DNA of 64,000 nucleotides from JAGPUQ01 sp036677085 (GTDB taxonomy: Bacteria; Pseudomonadota; Gammaproteobacteria; Pseudomonadales; Porticoccaceae): positions 89,837-153,836 of the forward strand of contig JAKFFI010000036.1 of assembly GCA_036677085.1 (NCBI GenBank), given 5' to 3'. The translations under genes were made by a program, and so were the position numbers. Shown here piece by piece: positions 25,660 through 33,583 of this stretch. Positions within the stretch are counted from its first letter, which is position 1; the number at the start of each line of letters is the position of its first letter. The notes beneath the pieces were generated by a model. That model made no database searches and had not been told where the DNA came from. It saw only the letters and a list, made by a program, of their open reading frames with translations.

Positions 25660-27996
25660 CTACACCGTCGCCCGCCGCAGGCGCAGCGCATTGCCGACCA
25701 CGGATACCGAGCTGAAGGACATGGCCGCCGCGGCGATGATCGGCGACAGCAGGATGCCGAAGAACGGATACAGCACCCCGGCGGCGATGGGCACGCCCAG
25801 GCTGTTGTAGACGAAGGCGAAGAACAGGTTCTGCTTGATGTTGGCCATGGTCGCCCGGCTGAGCTTGCGGGCGCGCACGATGCCGCGCAGATCGCCTTTC
25901 ACCAGCGTCACGCCGGCGCTTTCCATGGCCACGTCGGTGCCGGTGCCCATGGCGATGCCGACCTGCGCCTGGGCCAGCGCCGGCGCGTCATTGATGCCGT
26001 CGCCGGCCATGGCGACGAAGCGGCCTTCGGCTTGCAGTGCCTTGACCTTCTGCGCCTTCTGCCCCGGCAGCACCTCGGCCAGCACCTCGTCGATGCCGAG
26101 CTTGCCGGCTACCGCCTGCGCCGTGGTGAGACTGTCGCCGGTGAGCATGACGATGCGAATGCCCTCCGCGTGCAGGGCGCGGATCGCCTCCAGCGTGGTT
26201 TCCTTGATGGGGTCGGCGACCGCGACCAGCCCGGCCGGCTTGCCGTCCACCGCGATGAACATCGCCGTCTTGCCTTCGGCGCGCAGGGCCTCGGCGCGCT
26301 CGGCCAGAGTCTCGACGCTGACGCCGAGAGCATCCATCAACGCCCGGTTGCCGAGTGCAACCGCCTGCTCGCCGATGCGCCCCTGCACACCCTTGCCGGT
26401 GACTGACTCGAAGTCGGTGTACTGCGCGAGTTTCACGCCCCGCGCCTCGGCGCCCTGGACAATCGCCGCCGCCAGCGGATGCTCGCTGCCGCGCTCCAGG
26501 GTGGCCGCCAGACGCAGCACCTGATCTTCGTCAAAGCCTGCCTCCGCCACCACATCCTGCAAGCGCGGCCGCCCTTCGGTGAGGGTGCCGGTCTTGTCGA
26601 CGATCAGCGTGTCAACCTGCCGCAGTGTCTGGATGGCCTCGGCGCTCTTGAACAGCACGCCCATGGACGCCCCCTTGCCGCTGGCGACCATGATCGACAT
26701 CGGCGTCGCGAGGCCGAGGGCACAGGGGCAGGCGATGATCAGCACCGCCACCGCATTGATCAGCGCGTAGGCCATGGCCGGCTGCGGCCCCCACTGGCTC
26801 CACACCACGAACGTGATGACGGCAGCTCCCACCACGACCGGCACAAAATAGCCGGCGACCACGTCCACCAGGTTCTGGATCGGCGCGCGGCTGCGGCTGG
26901 CCTCGGCCACCATCTGCACGATCTGCGCAAGCAACGTGTCGCTGCCGACGCGCTGCGCCTCGATCACCAGCGAGCCGGTGCCATTCACCGTGGCGCCAAT
27001 GACCTTGTCGCCCGTCCCCTTCTCCACCGGGATCGGCTCGCCGGTGATCATGGACTCGTCCACCGCGCTGCGCCCCTCGACCACCACGCCGTCCACCGGC
27101 ACCTTCTCGCCCGGCCGCACCCGCAGGCGATCGCCGATCTGCACCTGCTCCAGCGGCACGTCCGCCTCGCCGCCATCGGCGCTGACCCGGCGCGCCGTCT
27201 TTGGTGCCAGGCCCAGCAACGCCTTGATGGCGGCGTTGGTCGAGCTGCGCGCGCGCAGCTCCATGACCTGCCCGAGCAGCACCAAAGTGACGATCACCGC
27301 CGCGGCTTCGAAGTACACCGCGACCTGCCCGGTCGCGCTGCGGAATGAGACCGGAAAAATGCCCGGGAGCAGCGTGGCGACGAGGCTGTAGAGGTAGGCC
27401 ACGCCGACCCCCAACCCAATCAGCGTGAACATGTTGAGCTTCCAGGTGACCAGCGAGCGCCAGCCGCGCACGAAAAACGGCCAACCGCCCCACAGCACCA
27501 CCGGCGTCGCCAGCGCCAGCTCCAACCACATACCCGCGCCGTGGGGCACCAGTGCCTCCATCGAAACGCCGGGAATGAGCCCGCCCATTGCCAGAAAGAC
27601 CGCGGGAACCGTCAGCACAAGACAGACCCAGAAGCGCCGGGTCATGTCGTTCAGTTCCGGGTTCTGTTCCGCTTCGGCAGTGACTGTGAGGGGCTCAAGC
27701 GCCATGCCGCAGATCGGGCAGGCGCCGGGATGATCCTGGCGTACCTCGGGGTGCATGGGGCAGGTGTAGATGGTGCCCACAGGGGCCGGATTCACGGGCG
27801 CGGCCTGGGCTGGCTGTGCGTGCTCGTGACCGTGGCACGCAGCTTTTGCCTGTGGCTCGATAAACGTGGCCGGCTCAGCCACAAAACGGTCATGGCAATG
27901 GGTGGAACAGAAGTAATACGTCGTGCCGGCGTGCTGCACCCTGGCTCCCGCCCGGTCCTCCGCCACCTGCATGCCGCATACGGGGTCGGTTGCCAT
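25660..27996 (-). CDS. copA: Copper/heavy-metal P1B-type ATPase with YHS and metal-binding N-terminus
   Basis: This inner-membrane cation exporter has 778 residues. The N-terminus has a YHS domain (about 3-47; Cys7, Cys30, Cys34), then a His-rich linker and a second metal site YTCPMHPEVRQDHPGACPIC (about 78-97) in place of the usual CxxC ferredoxin-like domain. The core shows TGE (actuator), the transport motif ACPCALGLATP (CPC near 423-425), the phosphorylation motif DKTGTL (near 466), an HP motif (EHPLAAAI) and MAGDGINDAPAL (near 665). YNSLG and MSFSSVSVVGN in the last helices are the Cu+ signature, and SilP/CopF-like enzymes share this layout. AGGAG about 6 bases before the ATG supports the start. 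Confidence 0.93.
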   Translation of the reverse strand: MATDPVCGMQVAEDRAGARVQHAGTTYYFCSTHCHDRFVAEPATFIEPQAKAACHGHEHAQPAQAAPVNPAPVGTIYTCPMHPEVRQDHPGACPICGMALEPLTVTAEAEQNPELNDMTRRFWVCLVLTVPAVFLAMGGLIPGVSMEALVPHGAGMWLELALATPVVLWGGWPFFVRGWRSLVTWKLNMFTLIGLGVGVAYLYSLVATLLPGIFPVSFRSATGQVAVYFEAAAVIVTLVLLGQVMELRARSSTNAAIKALLGLAPKTARRVSADGGEADVPLEQVQIGDRLRVRPGEKVPVDGVVVEGRSAVDESMITGEPIPVEKGTGDKVIGATVNGTGSLVIEAQRVGSDTLLAQIVQMVAEASRSRAPIQNLVDVVAGYFVPVVVGAAVITFVVWSQWGPQPAMAYALINAVAVLIIACPCALGLATPMSIMVASGKGASMGVLFKSAEAIQTLRQVDTLIVDKTGTLTEGRPRLQDVVAEAGFDEDQVLRLAATLERGSEHPLAAAIVQGAEARGVKLAQYTDFESVTGKGVQGRIGEQAVALGNRALMDALGVSVETLAERAEALRAEGKTAMFIAVDGKPAGLVAVADPIKETTLEAIRALHAEGIRIVMLTGDSLTTAQAVAGKLGIDEVLAEVLPGQKAQKVKALQAEGRFVAMAGDGINDAPALAQAQVGIAMGTGTDVAMESAGVTLVKGDLRGIVRARKLSRATMANIKQNLFFAFVYNSLGVPIAAGVLYPFFGILLSPIIAAAAMSFSSVSVVGNALRLRRATV

Positions 27997-28066
27997 GTCG
28001 GTCTCCTTGGTTGTCGCTGTTGGCCGCTTCAGAATTCAGAAAGTCACCACCATTGAGGGTCGTCGC

Positions 28067-28094
28067 GGAGACCGCACCCTGGGGTGCGGTCTCC
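28067..28094. repeat. Perfect 13-bp inverted repeat between the EF-hand gene and copA
   Basis: GGAGACCGCACCC (28067-28079) and GGGTGCGGTCTCC (28082-28094) are separated by two bases and form a very stable hairpin in mRNA of either strand. It lies 6 bases after the EF-hand gene stop and about 70 bases before copA. There is no T-tract, so it may be a processing, stabilising or partial-termination element setting the ratio of the two products. Confidence 0.7.
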
Positions 28095-28100
28095 GGATCC

Positions 28101-28469
28101 TCATTGCTGCGGATGGTGCGACTCGTGTTCCTTGGTGTCGGCACCGGCACCCATGCCGCCGCCCATCATGCCCATGCCGCCACCTCCCATCATGCCCATG
28201 CCGCCGCCCATCATGCCCATGCTGCTCATCATGTTCATACAGCCCTGCATGTGCTCTGCCATTTTCTGGCGGTCGCTGGCGTCGATGACCCCGTCCTTAT
28301 TGGCATCCATATGCGCAAAACGTGCTTCGGCCTGTTTCAAATAGTCCTCCTTGCTGACCTTGGCATCGCCACTTCCCATCATGCCCATCCCCATGCCGCC
28401 CTGGGCCAGGACAGGACCAGACAGCGCCAGGGAACCCATTACCACCCATGCTCGATATCGTGCTTTCAT
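28101..28469 (-). CDS. Secreted EF-hand protein with Met/Gly-rich tail (putative metal-binding)
   Basis: This 122-residue protein has a signal peptide (about 1-25, WVVMGSLALSGPVLAQ). A single EF-hand loop DANKDGVIDASD is flanked by helices (about 50-75). The C-terminal third is almost entirely Met and Gly, in repeats of MGMMGGG, and ends TKEHESHHPQQ. Methionine clusters of this kind bind Cu(I) or Ag(I) in CopK/SilE/PcoE-like periplasmic chaperones. It precedes copA on the same strand, which supports a metal-scavenging role. GGAG 7 bases before ATG 28469 fixes the start. Confidence 0.75.
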   Translation of the reverse strand: MKARYRAWVVMGSLALSGPVLAQGGMGMGMMGSGDAKVSKEDYLKQAEARFAHMDANKDGVIDASDRQKMAEHMQGCMNMMSSMGMMGGGMGMMGGGGMGMMGGGMGAGADTKEHESHHPQQ

Positions 28470-28597
28470 AACACTACTCCGTGCGGGACCCTTGGCCCCA
28501 TGGTTGTCGCGAAGCAGGATCCGGCACCTGCCCCGACGAATCTGCGCCACTACCGGATGCGCGGCTTATCTACCCGCCCTCCCTTTTTTCCTGCACC

Positions 28598-28625
28598 GGG
28601 GAGCGCTTACAGTACTCCGCTCCCC
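28598..28625. repeat. 8-bp inverted repeat upstream of the EF-hand/copA genes
   Basis: GGGGAGCG and CGCTCCCC flank 12 bases (CTTACAGTACTC). It sits between the glgP stop and the EF-hand gene, about 130 bases before its ATG. It could be an operator for a metal-responsive regulator or a T-less hairpin ending glgP transcription. No good -35/-10 pair was found around it. Confidence 0.45.
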
Positions 28626-28706
28626 TGTGTACGCGAGCGTCTTGCTGGCCGGGTTGACGGCGGTCAATGCCGGCCGTTGCAATTTCTTCGCCGACCGGCC
28701 CGGGTT

Positions 28707-30416
28707 TCATATCAGATAGGCCTCGGTCGCGTAGCGTCGCATCATGCGGTGGCTGTTGAAGAAGGAGGCATTCTTGGCGATGGCTCCCTGCATCACCCGC
28801 ACCCAGCCCCCCGGGCTGGTCTCGTAACCGTAGTAGAGCGGCAGCACCACTTGCTCCAGCTTGTCGTAGAGGGCCCGTGCATCGGTCTCGTGGCCGGCCT
28901 CAGAGCCGTCGCCGACGGCCCAGCCGGTGACACCCTCGATGCAGCCCTCGACCCACCAGCCGTCCAGCACGGACAGCGAGGGCACGCCGTTGAAGGCCGC
29001 CTTCATGCCGCTGGTACCTGAGGCTTCGAATGGCGGCAGCGGCGTGTTGAGCCACAGATCGCTGCCCGACACCAGCAGCAGCGCGGTATCCAGATCGTAA
29101 TCCGGCAGGTAGACGATGGGTATGGTGCCGGCGAGATCGCGGATGTGCCGGTGCAACAGTTCGATGATCCGCTTGCCGCCCGCGTCATGGGGGTGGGCCT
29201 TGCCGGCCAGTACCACCTGAAAGCTGCGTTCGCCGGCGATGGCCCGGAGGCGGTCCAGATCCGTGAACAGCAGGTCCGGCCGCTTGTAGGCGGTCATGCG
29301 GCGGGCGAAACCCAGGATCGGCACCTTGGGATGCAGCGTTACCCCCGTGCGTTCGGCCACCCGCGCAATCAGCGCCGCCTTGGCGGTCGCGTGGGCCTCG
29401 AGCAGGGCAGCGGGTGGAATGCAGCAGTCGGCCCGCACCAGCAGTTCCGGCTCGTGGCACCAGCCGGGCAGATAGCGGTCGTAGAGCGCGCGCAAACTGG
29501 GCGCGGTCCAGGTGTGCGGATGCACGCCGTTGGTCACCGCATGCACCCGGTAGCCGGGAAACATGCGCCGCGATACCTCGGCATGGCGCTGTGCCACGCC
29601 GTTGACGTACTCGCTGAGGTTCAGTGCCAGGCGGGTCATGTTCAGGCAATCCTCGCCGCCGAGTTGCTTCAGCACCGCCAACGGAATGAAATCGTCCAGT
29701 ACCCGCTGCACCAGGTTGTAGTCGAAACGGTCGTGGCCCGCCTCGACCGGAGTATGGGTGGTAAAACAACACAGCCCACGCACCTGCGGCACATCGTAGG
29801 GCGATTCCCCCGGGCGCAACTCCTCCGGTCGGTGGGCATGGCGGTGCAGCAACTCCAGCGCCAGCAGCGCCGAATGGCCCTCGTTCATATGGTACTGACG
29901 TATCCGGAAGCCGAGCGCCTGCAGCAGGCGCACGCCGCCGATGCCCAGTACGGCCTCCTGCTTGAGCCGGTAAGGTGCACCATCGCCGTAAAGATCGTGG
30001 GTGATCAGGCGGTCGTCGGGATGGTTTTCGTCCAGATCGGTATCGAGCAGCAGCACCGGCTGGCTGCCGCCCATGTGGCCGCGCAGCACGTACAGCCAGC
30101 CCCCGATCCACACCTCGCGATTCTCGAGGATGATCGCCACCTTGGCCGCCAGGCGCGTGGCGTGACCTTCCGGCTGCCAGGGGGAAGGCTCCTCCACCTG
30201 TCGCCCGGCGGCGTCGATGCCCTGGCGAAAATGGCCGCCGCGAAACACCAGGCTGACCGCCACCAGCGGCAGTTCCAGGTCGGCGGCGGCGCGCACCGTG
30301 TCGCCGGCCAGCACGCCGAGGCCGCCAGCGTAGGTCGGAATGGCGCTCTCGAGGGCGATCTCCATCGAGAAATAGGCCACCCGGGGCGCATGCAGGAAAA
30401 CTTCCAGCGGTGACAT
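28707..30416 (-). CDS. glgP: Alpha-glucan phosphorylase (short GT35 form)
   Basis: It phosphorolyses alpha-1,4-glucan or maltodextrin to glucose-1-phosphate with PLP. At 569 residues it is the short form common in bacteria and archaea, versus about 800 in E. coli GlgP. Recognisable parts are AYFSMEIALESAIPTYAGGLGVLAGD (N-terminus), YHMNEGHSALLALELL, FARRMTAYKRPDLLFTD and the PLP-lysine region EASGTSGMKAAFNG (near residue 465). AGGAG 8 bases before ATG 30416 supports this start rather than an upstream one. No other glycogen gene is adjacent. Confidence 0.9.
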   Translation of the reverse strand: MSPLEVFLHAPRVAYFSMEIALESAIPTYAGGLGVLAGDTVRAAADLELPLVAVSLVFRGGHFRQGIDAAGRQVEEPSPWQPEGHATRLAAKVAIILENREVWIGGWLYVLRGHMGGSQPVLLLDTDLDENHPDDRLITHDLYGDGAPYRLKQEAVLGIGGVRLLQALGFRIRQYHMNEGHSALLALELLHRHAHRPEELRPGESPYDVPQVRGLCCFTTHTPVEAGHDRFDYNLVQRVLDDFIPLAVLKQLGGEDCLNMTRLALNLSEYVNGVAQRHAEVSRRMFPGYRVHAVTNGVHPHTWTAPSLRALYDRYLPGWCHEPELLVRADCCIPPAALLEAHATAKAALIARVAERTGVTLHPKVPILGFARRMTAYKRPDLLFTDLDRLRAIAGERSFQVVLAGKAHPHDAGGKRIIELLHRHIRDLAGTIPIVYLPDYDLDTALLLVSGSDLWLNTPLPPFEASGTSGMKAAFNGVPSLSVLDGWWVEGCIEGVTGWAVGDGSEAGHETDARALYDKLEQVVLPLYYGYETSPGGWVRVMQGAIAKNASFFNSHRMMRRYATEAYLI

Positions 30417-30766
30417 CGACGCTACTCCTGGGTATCGAACGGAGTGAGCCGATTCGTCACCCCGCGACCCGAGTATACCCCCCATAGGCTGCCGCGCCAG
30501 CGACACGGACCGGTGTCACGACGGGGAGGCGTACCGACTATGGGAGTCACGCCGTTCGCGCGGACGTAGCCGCAACCCTAACAACGGCGCGCTGCCTCCG
30601 CGCCCCGAAGCGGGCCACCGTCACGCCCTGGCTCGGGGCTGCCCTGAATGATCAGATTCCGCGCATGGTTCGACCGGCGCGCCACAAACGGAATCAGCAA
30701 GTCAGTGTTCGTCCCGAGCCCGTCGGTCCCGAGCCCGACAAGTCGAAGGAATGGATCAGGGTTTCT
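30417..30766. other. Intergenic region between glgP and a GST gene
   Basis: About 350 bases upstream of glgP without a supported gene. It contains a short inverted repeat GACAC/GTGTC (near 30507-30522) and a direct repeat GTCCCGAGCCCG (near 30711-30740). The glgP promoter should lie here but I cannot assign hexamers. Confidence 0.4.
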
Positions 30767-31432
30767 TCAGCGCACTCCCCGCGCCAGCATTTTCGCAACG
30801 AGCTTGCCATGGGCTTCCAGGACGCCGGCGAACGGCTCCGCGGCAAACTGCCGGGCGAGATAACCGGCGAGCCGAGGCCAGCAGACGGGGTCGGGGGATT
30901 CGTCGCCGAAGGATGCGTTCATGAACTGGGATACCACCGCGATATCCGCGAGTGTCAGGCGGTCGCCGACCAGATACATCCTGTCACCGATCTGCTCGTC
31001 CAGATAGTGATACAGCGGTGGCGTCTTTTCTGCCAGCAGCGCCGCGATCGCCGCCTCGTCATAGGGCGCACCCATGGATTTCAGCACCACGCGGTTGCGA
31101 AACGCGGTGGCGCTGGTCACTGGGGCGAGCTCGTAGTCGGCGAATTTCTCGATCCAGCTCGTGCGCGCCTTGAGCCAGGGATCGGTGGGAATCAGCGGCG
31201 GTTCCGGATACAGATCCTCGAGAAAACGGCAAATCACGGCGGAGTCGGCCAGGTACTGGCCATCCACTTCCAGCGCCGGAATCCGCTTGAGCGGATTGAT
31301 CTGTTCGTAGCCTTCCGGCAGCGCGAACGGGGACACCGGGTTGCGCTCGCAACGGATGCCTTTGATGGTCATCACCAATTCAACCTTGCGCACAAAGGGT
31401 GACAGCGGAGCGCCGAACAGGGTCATGGTCAT
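30767..31432 (-). CDS. Glutathione S-transferase family protein
   Basis: This 221-residue protein has a thioredoxin-like N-domain (LFGAPLSPFVRKVELVM; NPLKRIPALEVDGQYLADSAVICRFLE, with the cis-Pro and the SAVI glutathione site) and an all-helical C-domain with LTLADIAVVSQFMN. Two Met codons six bases apart could start it (31432 or 31426). It is transcribed away from the divergent MOSC gene, and the substrate is unknown. Confidence 0.85.
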   Translation of the reverse strand: MTMTLFGAPLSPFVRKVELVMTIKGIRCERNPVSPFALPEGYEQINPLKRIPALEVDGQYLADSAVICRFLEDLYPEPPLIPTDPWLKARTSWIEKFADYELAPVTSATAFRNRVVLKSMGAPYDEAAIAALLAEKTPPLYHYLDEQIGDRMYLVGDRLTLADIAVVSQFMNASFGDESPDPVCWPRLAGYLARQFAAEPFAGVLEAHGKLVAKMLARGVR

Positions 31433-31575
31433 GGGGTGAGCTCGGTCAGGGGTAAAAGCGGCAGCCGGATGCTAGCAACGGGTTCCCTGGAGCACAATCG
31501 CACGCCGCTGACAGTGGCAGTTTGGGCCGGTGCGGTTATCATCCCATGGAGTGCGCGCATTGCGGGAGAAACGGC

Positions 31576-32019
31576 ATGGGAAAACTACTCGGAATCGCCT
31601 ATCGCGACGGTTCGCGCCAACCGATGCGCGAAATCGACGCCGCCCGGATCAGTCTGGCGGCAGGGGTGGCCACGGACTTTCGCGGCAGGAAGCCCGGACC
31701 GCGCCAGGTGACGGTGCTGTGCGCCGAAAAATGGCGCGCTGCCTGTGACGATCTGGGTACGGAATTGCCCTGGACCACAAGGCGCGCCAACCTGCTGGTG
31801 AACGGTCTGTCGATCGGTCCGGAATGTGTCGGTCGTACCCTGCGCGTGGGCACGGCGTTGTTGCGCATCACCATCGAAACCGATCCCTGCTCCCGCATGG
31901 ATGAGCAATACAAGGGGCTCAAGCGCGCGCTGATGCCCGATTGGCGCGGCGGTGCCTGCTGCGAGGTGGTGCAGGGCGGCGACATCGCAGTGGGCGACAC
32001 GGTCCAGTTCGTCAACTGA
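31576..32019 (+). CDS. MOSC domain protein
   Basis: This 147-residue protein is a stand-alone MOSC (molybdenum cofactor sulfurase C-terminal) domain. It shows GRKPGPRQVTVLCAEKW, a central RRANLLVNGLSIG, and TDPCSRMDEQYKGLKRAL with the conserved Cys. Such short proteins (YiiM-like) act in molybdenum-cofactor-dependent or sulfur-transfer chemistry, but no partner is adjacent. GGGAG 7 bases before ATG 31576 favours this start. Confidence 0.83.
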   Translation: MGKLLGIAYRDGSRQPMREIDAARISLAAGVATDFRGRKPGPRQVTVLCAEKWRAACDDLGTELPWTTRRANLLVNGLSIGPECVGRTLRVGTALLRITIETDPCSRMDEQYKGLKRALMPDWRGGACCEVVQGGDIAVGDTVQFVN

Positions 32020-32070
32020 CCCCGGCGCCGCAGGGCACCTGCCGTCATCGCTGCACGCGAGGGACACCGG

Positions 32071-32544
32071 ATGATGTATTTTGACAGACTGCCGAGTCCC
32101 GTCGGTACGTTGACCGTCGGCGCCGACGCCGCCGGGATTACCGCAATTGCCTTCCCCGGCGAAATGCCCGCCGTCGATGGGGCGGCCAACCCGAATCCCC
32201 TGATCCGCGAAGCCCTGAGGCAGTTGCGCGCCTATTTCGCCGGTCGGCTCGCGAACTTCGAGCTGCCGCTGAATCCGGCCGGCACGGTATTTCAGAAGTC
32301 GGTATGGCAGGCGCTGCTCGCCGTGCCCTATGGCGCCACGCTGAGCTACGGGGAGATCGCCGCCCGCGTCGGCAATCCCCGGGGCGCGCGGGCGGTCGGC
32401 CTCGCGAACGGCCGCAATCCCATCGCCATCGTGGTGCCCTGCCACCGTATCATCGGCCGTGACGGTTCCCTTACGGGCTACGGCGGCGGACTCGACCGCA
32501 AGCGCTGGCTGCTCGCCCACGAGCAACGCGGGAGACCGGGCTGA
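32071..32544 (+). CDS. ogt: Methylated-DNA--[protein]-cysteine S-methyltransferase
   Basis: This suicide enzyme transfers the methyl group from O6-methylguanine to its own cysteine. At 157 residues it is normal for Ogt. It has the DNA-binding helix region VPYGATLSYGEIAARVGNPRGARAVG and the active site VVPCHRIIGRDGSLTGYGGG (Cys124). The N-terminal half is the usual degenerate RNaseH-like domain. It lies 51 bases after the MOSC gene on the same strand and may be cotranscribed. Confidence 0.93.
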   Translation: MMYFDRLPSPVGTLTVGADAAGITAIAFPGEMPAVDGAANPNPLIREALRQLRAYFAGRLANFELPLNPAGTVFQKSVWQALLAVPYGATLSYGEIAARVGNPRGARAVGLANGRNPIAIVVPCHRIIGRDGSLTGYGGGLDRKRWLLAHEQRGRPG

Positions 32545-32592
32545 CCGCTGCCGACGCGCCACCGCACCGATCGCGCTGACCAGAGGCACCAT

Positions 32593-32616
32593 AAAAAAGG
32601 GGCCCTGAGGCCCCTT
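32593..32616 (-). terminator. Rho-independent terminator after the FKBP gene
   Basis: AAGGGGCC and GGCCCCTT form an 8-bp stem with a 4-base loop. Read on the minus strand, it continues into six T residues (A-run at 32593-32598), 18 bases after the FKBP stop. It also separates the gene from convergent ogt. Confidence 0.85.
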
Positions 32617-32633
32617 CGCGTAACGGTCGCCAA

Positions 32634-33419
32634 TCACTCGGCGGAAGCCGGCTCCGCAGCGGGCTGTTCTGCAGCGGAGGGTTCAGCGGCGGACTGTTCA
32701 GCCGCGTCCTTATTGATCACCTTGATCAATTCCACATCAAACAGCAGCACCTGATTGGGGCCGATGGCGGCACCCGAACCGCCCGGGCCATAGGCGAGAT
32801 CGGGCGGAATCGCGAGCGCCCATTTGTCGCCTTCTTTCATCAACTGCAGCGCTTCAACCCAGCCCGGGATGACCTGGCTGACACCGAAGGTCTCGGTCTG
32901 GTTCCGCGAGTAGGAGCTGTCGAACTCGGTACCGTCGAGCAGGGTGCCCTTGTAATGCACTTCGACGGTATCGTCGGCCTTCGGGGTGGCGCCGGTGCCG
33001 GCGGTGACAACCCGGTACTGCATTCCGCTCGCCAGTACCTTGACGCCTTCCTTCTTGGCGTTTTCTGCCAGATATTGCTGGCCTTCCTTCAGGTTTTTTT
33101 CAGCTGCCAGCTTGTGCGCCGCTTCCTTTTGCGCCTGCTGCTTTTCCTGGTAGCTTTTCACGATGGTCATCGCTTCTTCATCGCTGAGCCTGGGTTTTTT
33201 CCCCGCCATGATGTCTTCAACACCACCAATGAATGCGGAAGTGTCCAGCTTGAAGTCATCGGCTTTCATCTGGGAGCCAACGTTGACGCCCATGATGTAA
33301 CTGATTTTTTGCTCGTCGGTCGCGAGCGCGCTGGCGTCCTGCTTCTCCGCCGGCTTGGGGCCACAGGCTGCCAACAGGATGCCAGCGGCAACGGCCAGCG
33401 AGGTCAGGGATCGATTCAT
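32634..33419 (-). CDS. FKBP-type peptidyl-prolyl isomerase, outer-membrane/periplasmic lipoprotein
   Basis: This is a 261-residue FkpA/Mip-like folding catalyst. It has a lipoprotein signal ending LLAAC (Cys19), then a helical dimerisation domain (about 35-135, including the charged SYQEKQQAQKEAAHKLAAEK). The FKBP domain (about 145-235) contains VEVHYKGTLLDGTEFDSSY, VIPGWVEALQLMKEGDKW and FDVELIKV. The Ala/Glu-rich tail is low complexity. It is the last gene read from the catabolic cluster direction, but a 165-base gap and its housekeeping nature suggest separate expression. Confidence 0.9.
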   Translation of the reverse strand: MNRSLTSLAVAAGILLAACGPKPAEKQDASALATDEQKISYIMGVNVGSQMKADDFKLDTSAFIGGVEDIMAGKKPRLSDEEAMTIVKSYQEKQQAQKEAAHKLAAEKNLKEGQQYLAENAKKEGVKVLASGMQYRVVTAGTGATPKADDTVEVHYKGTLLDGTEFDSSYSRNQTETFGVSQVIPGWVEALQLMKEGDKWALAIPPDLAYGPGGSGAAIGPNQVLLFDVELIKVINKDAAEQSAAEPSAAEQPAAEPASAE

Positions 33420-33583
33420 TTCCGGCTTCCTTTGTGGTGGTAAGGGGCTCATGGTAAACCAATACCGGGTGCGGCCCCACCCGTGCGAGAACCGCACTCC
33501 CGGCGAAGGGTGCGGATCCCCGTGAACGACACGCGCCGACGAGAGTCGCCCCCGATCGTCCCGGCCGGCAGTTCGGGTCCCGG

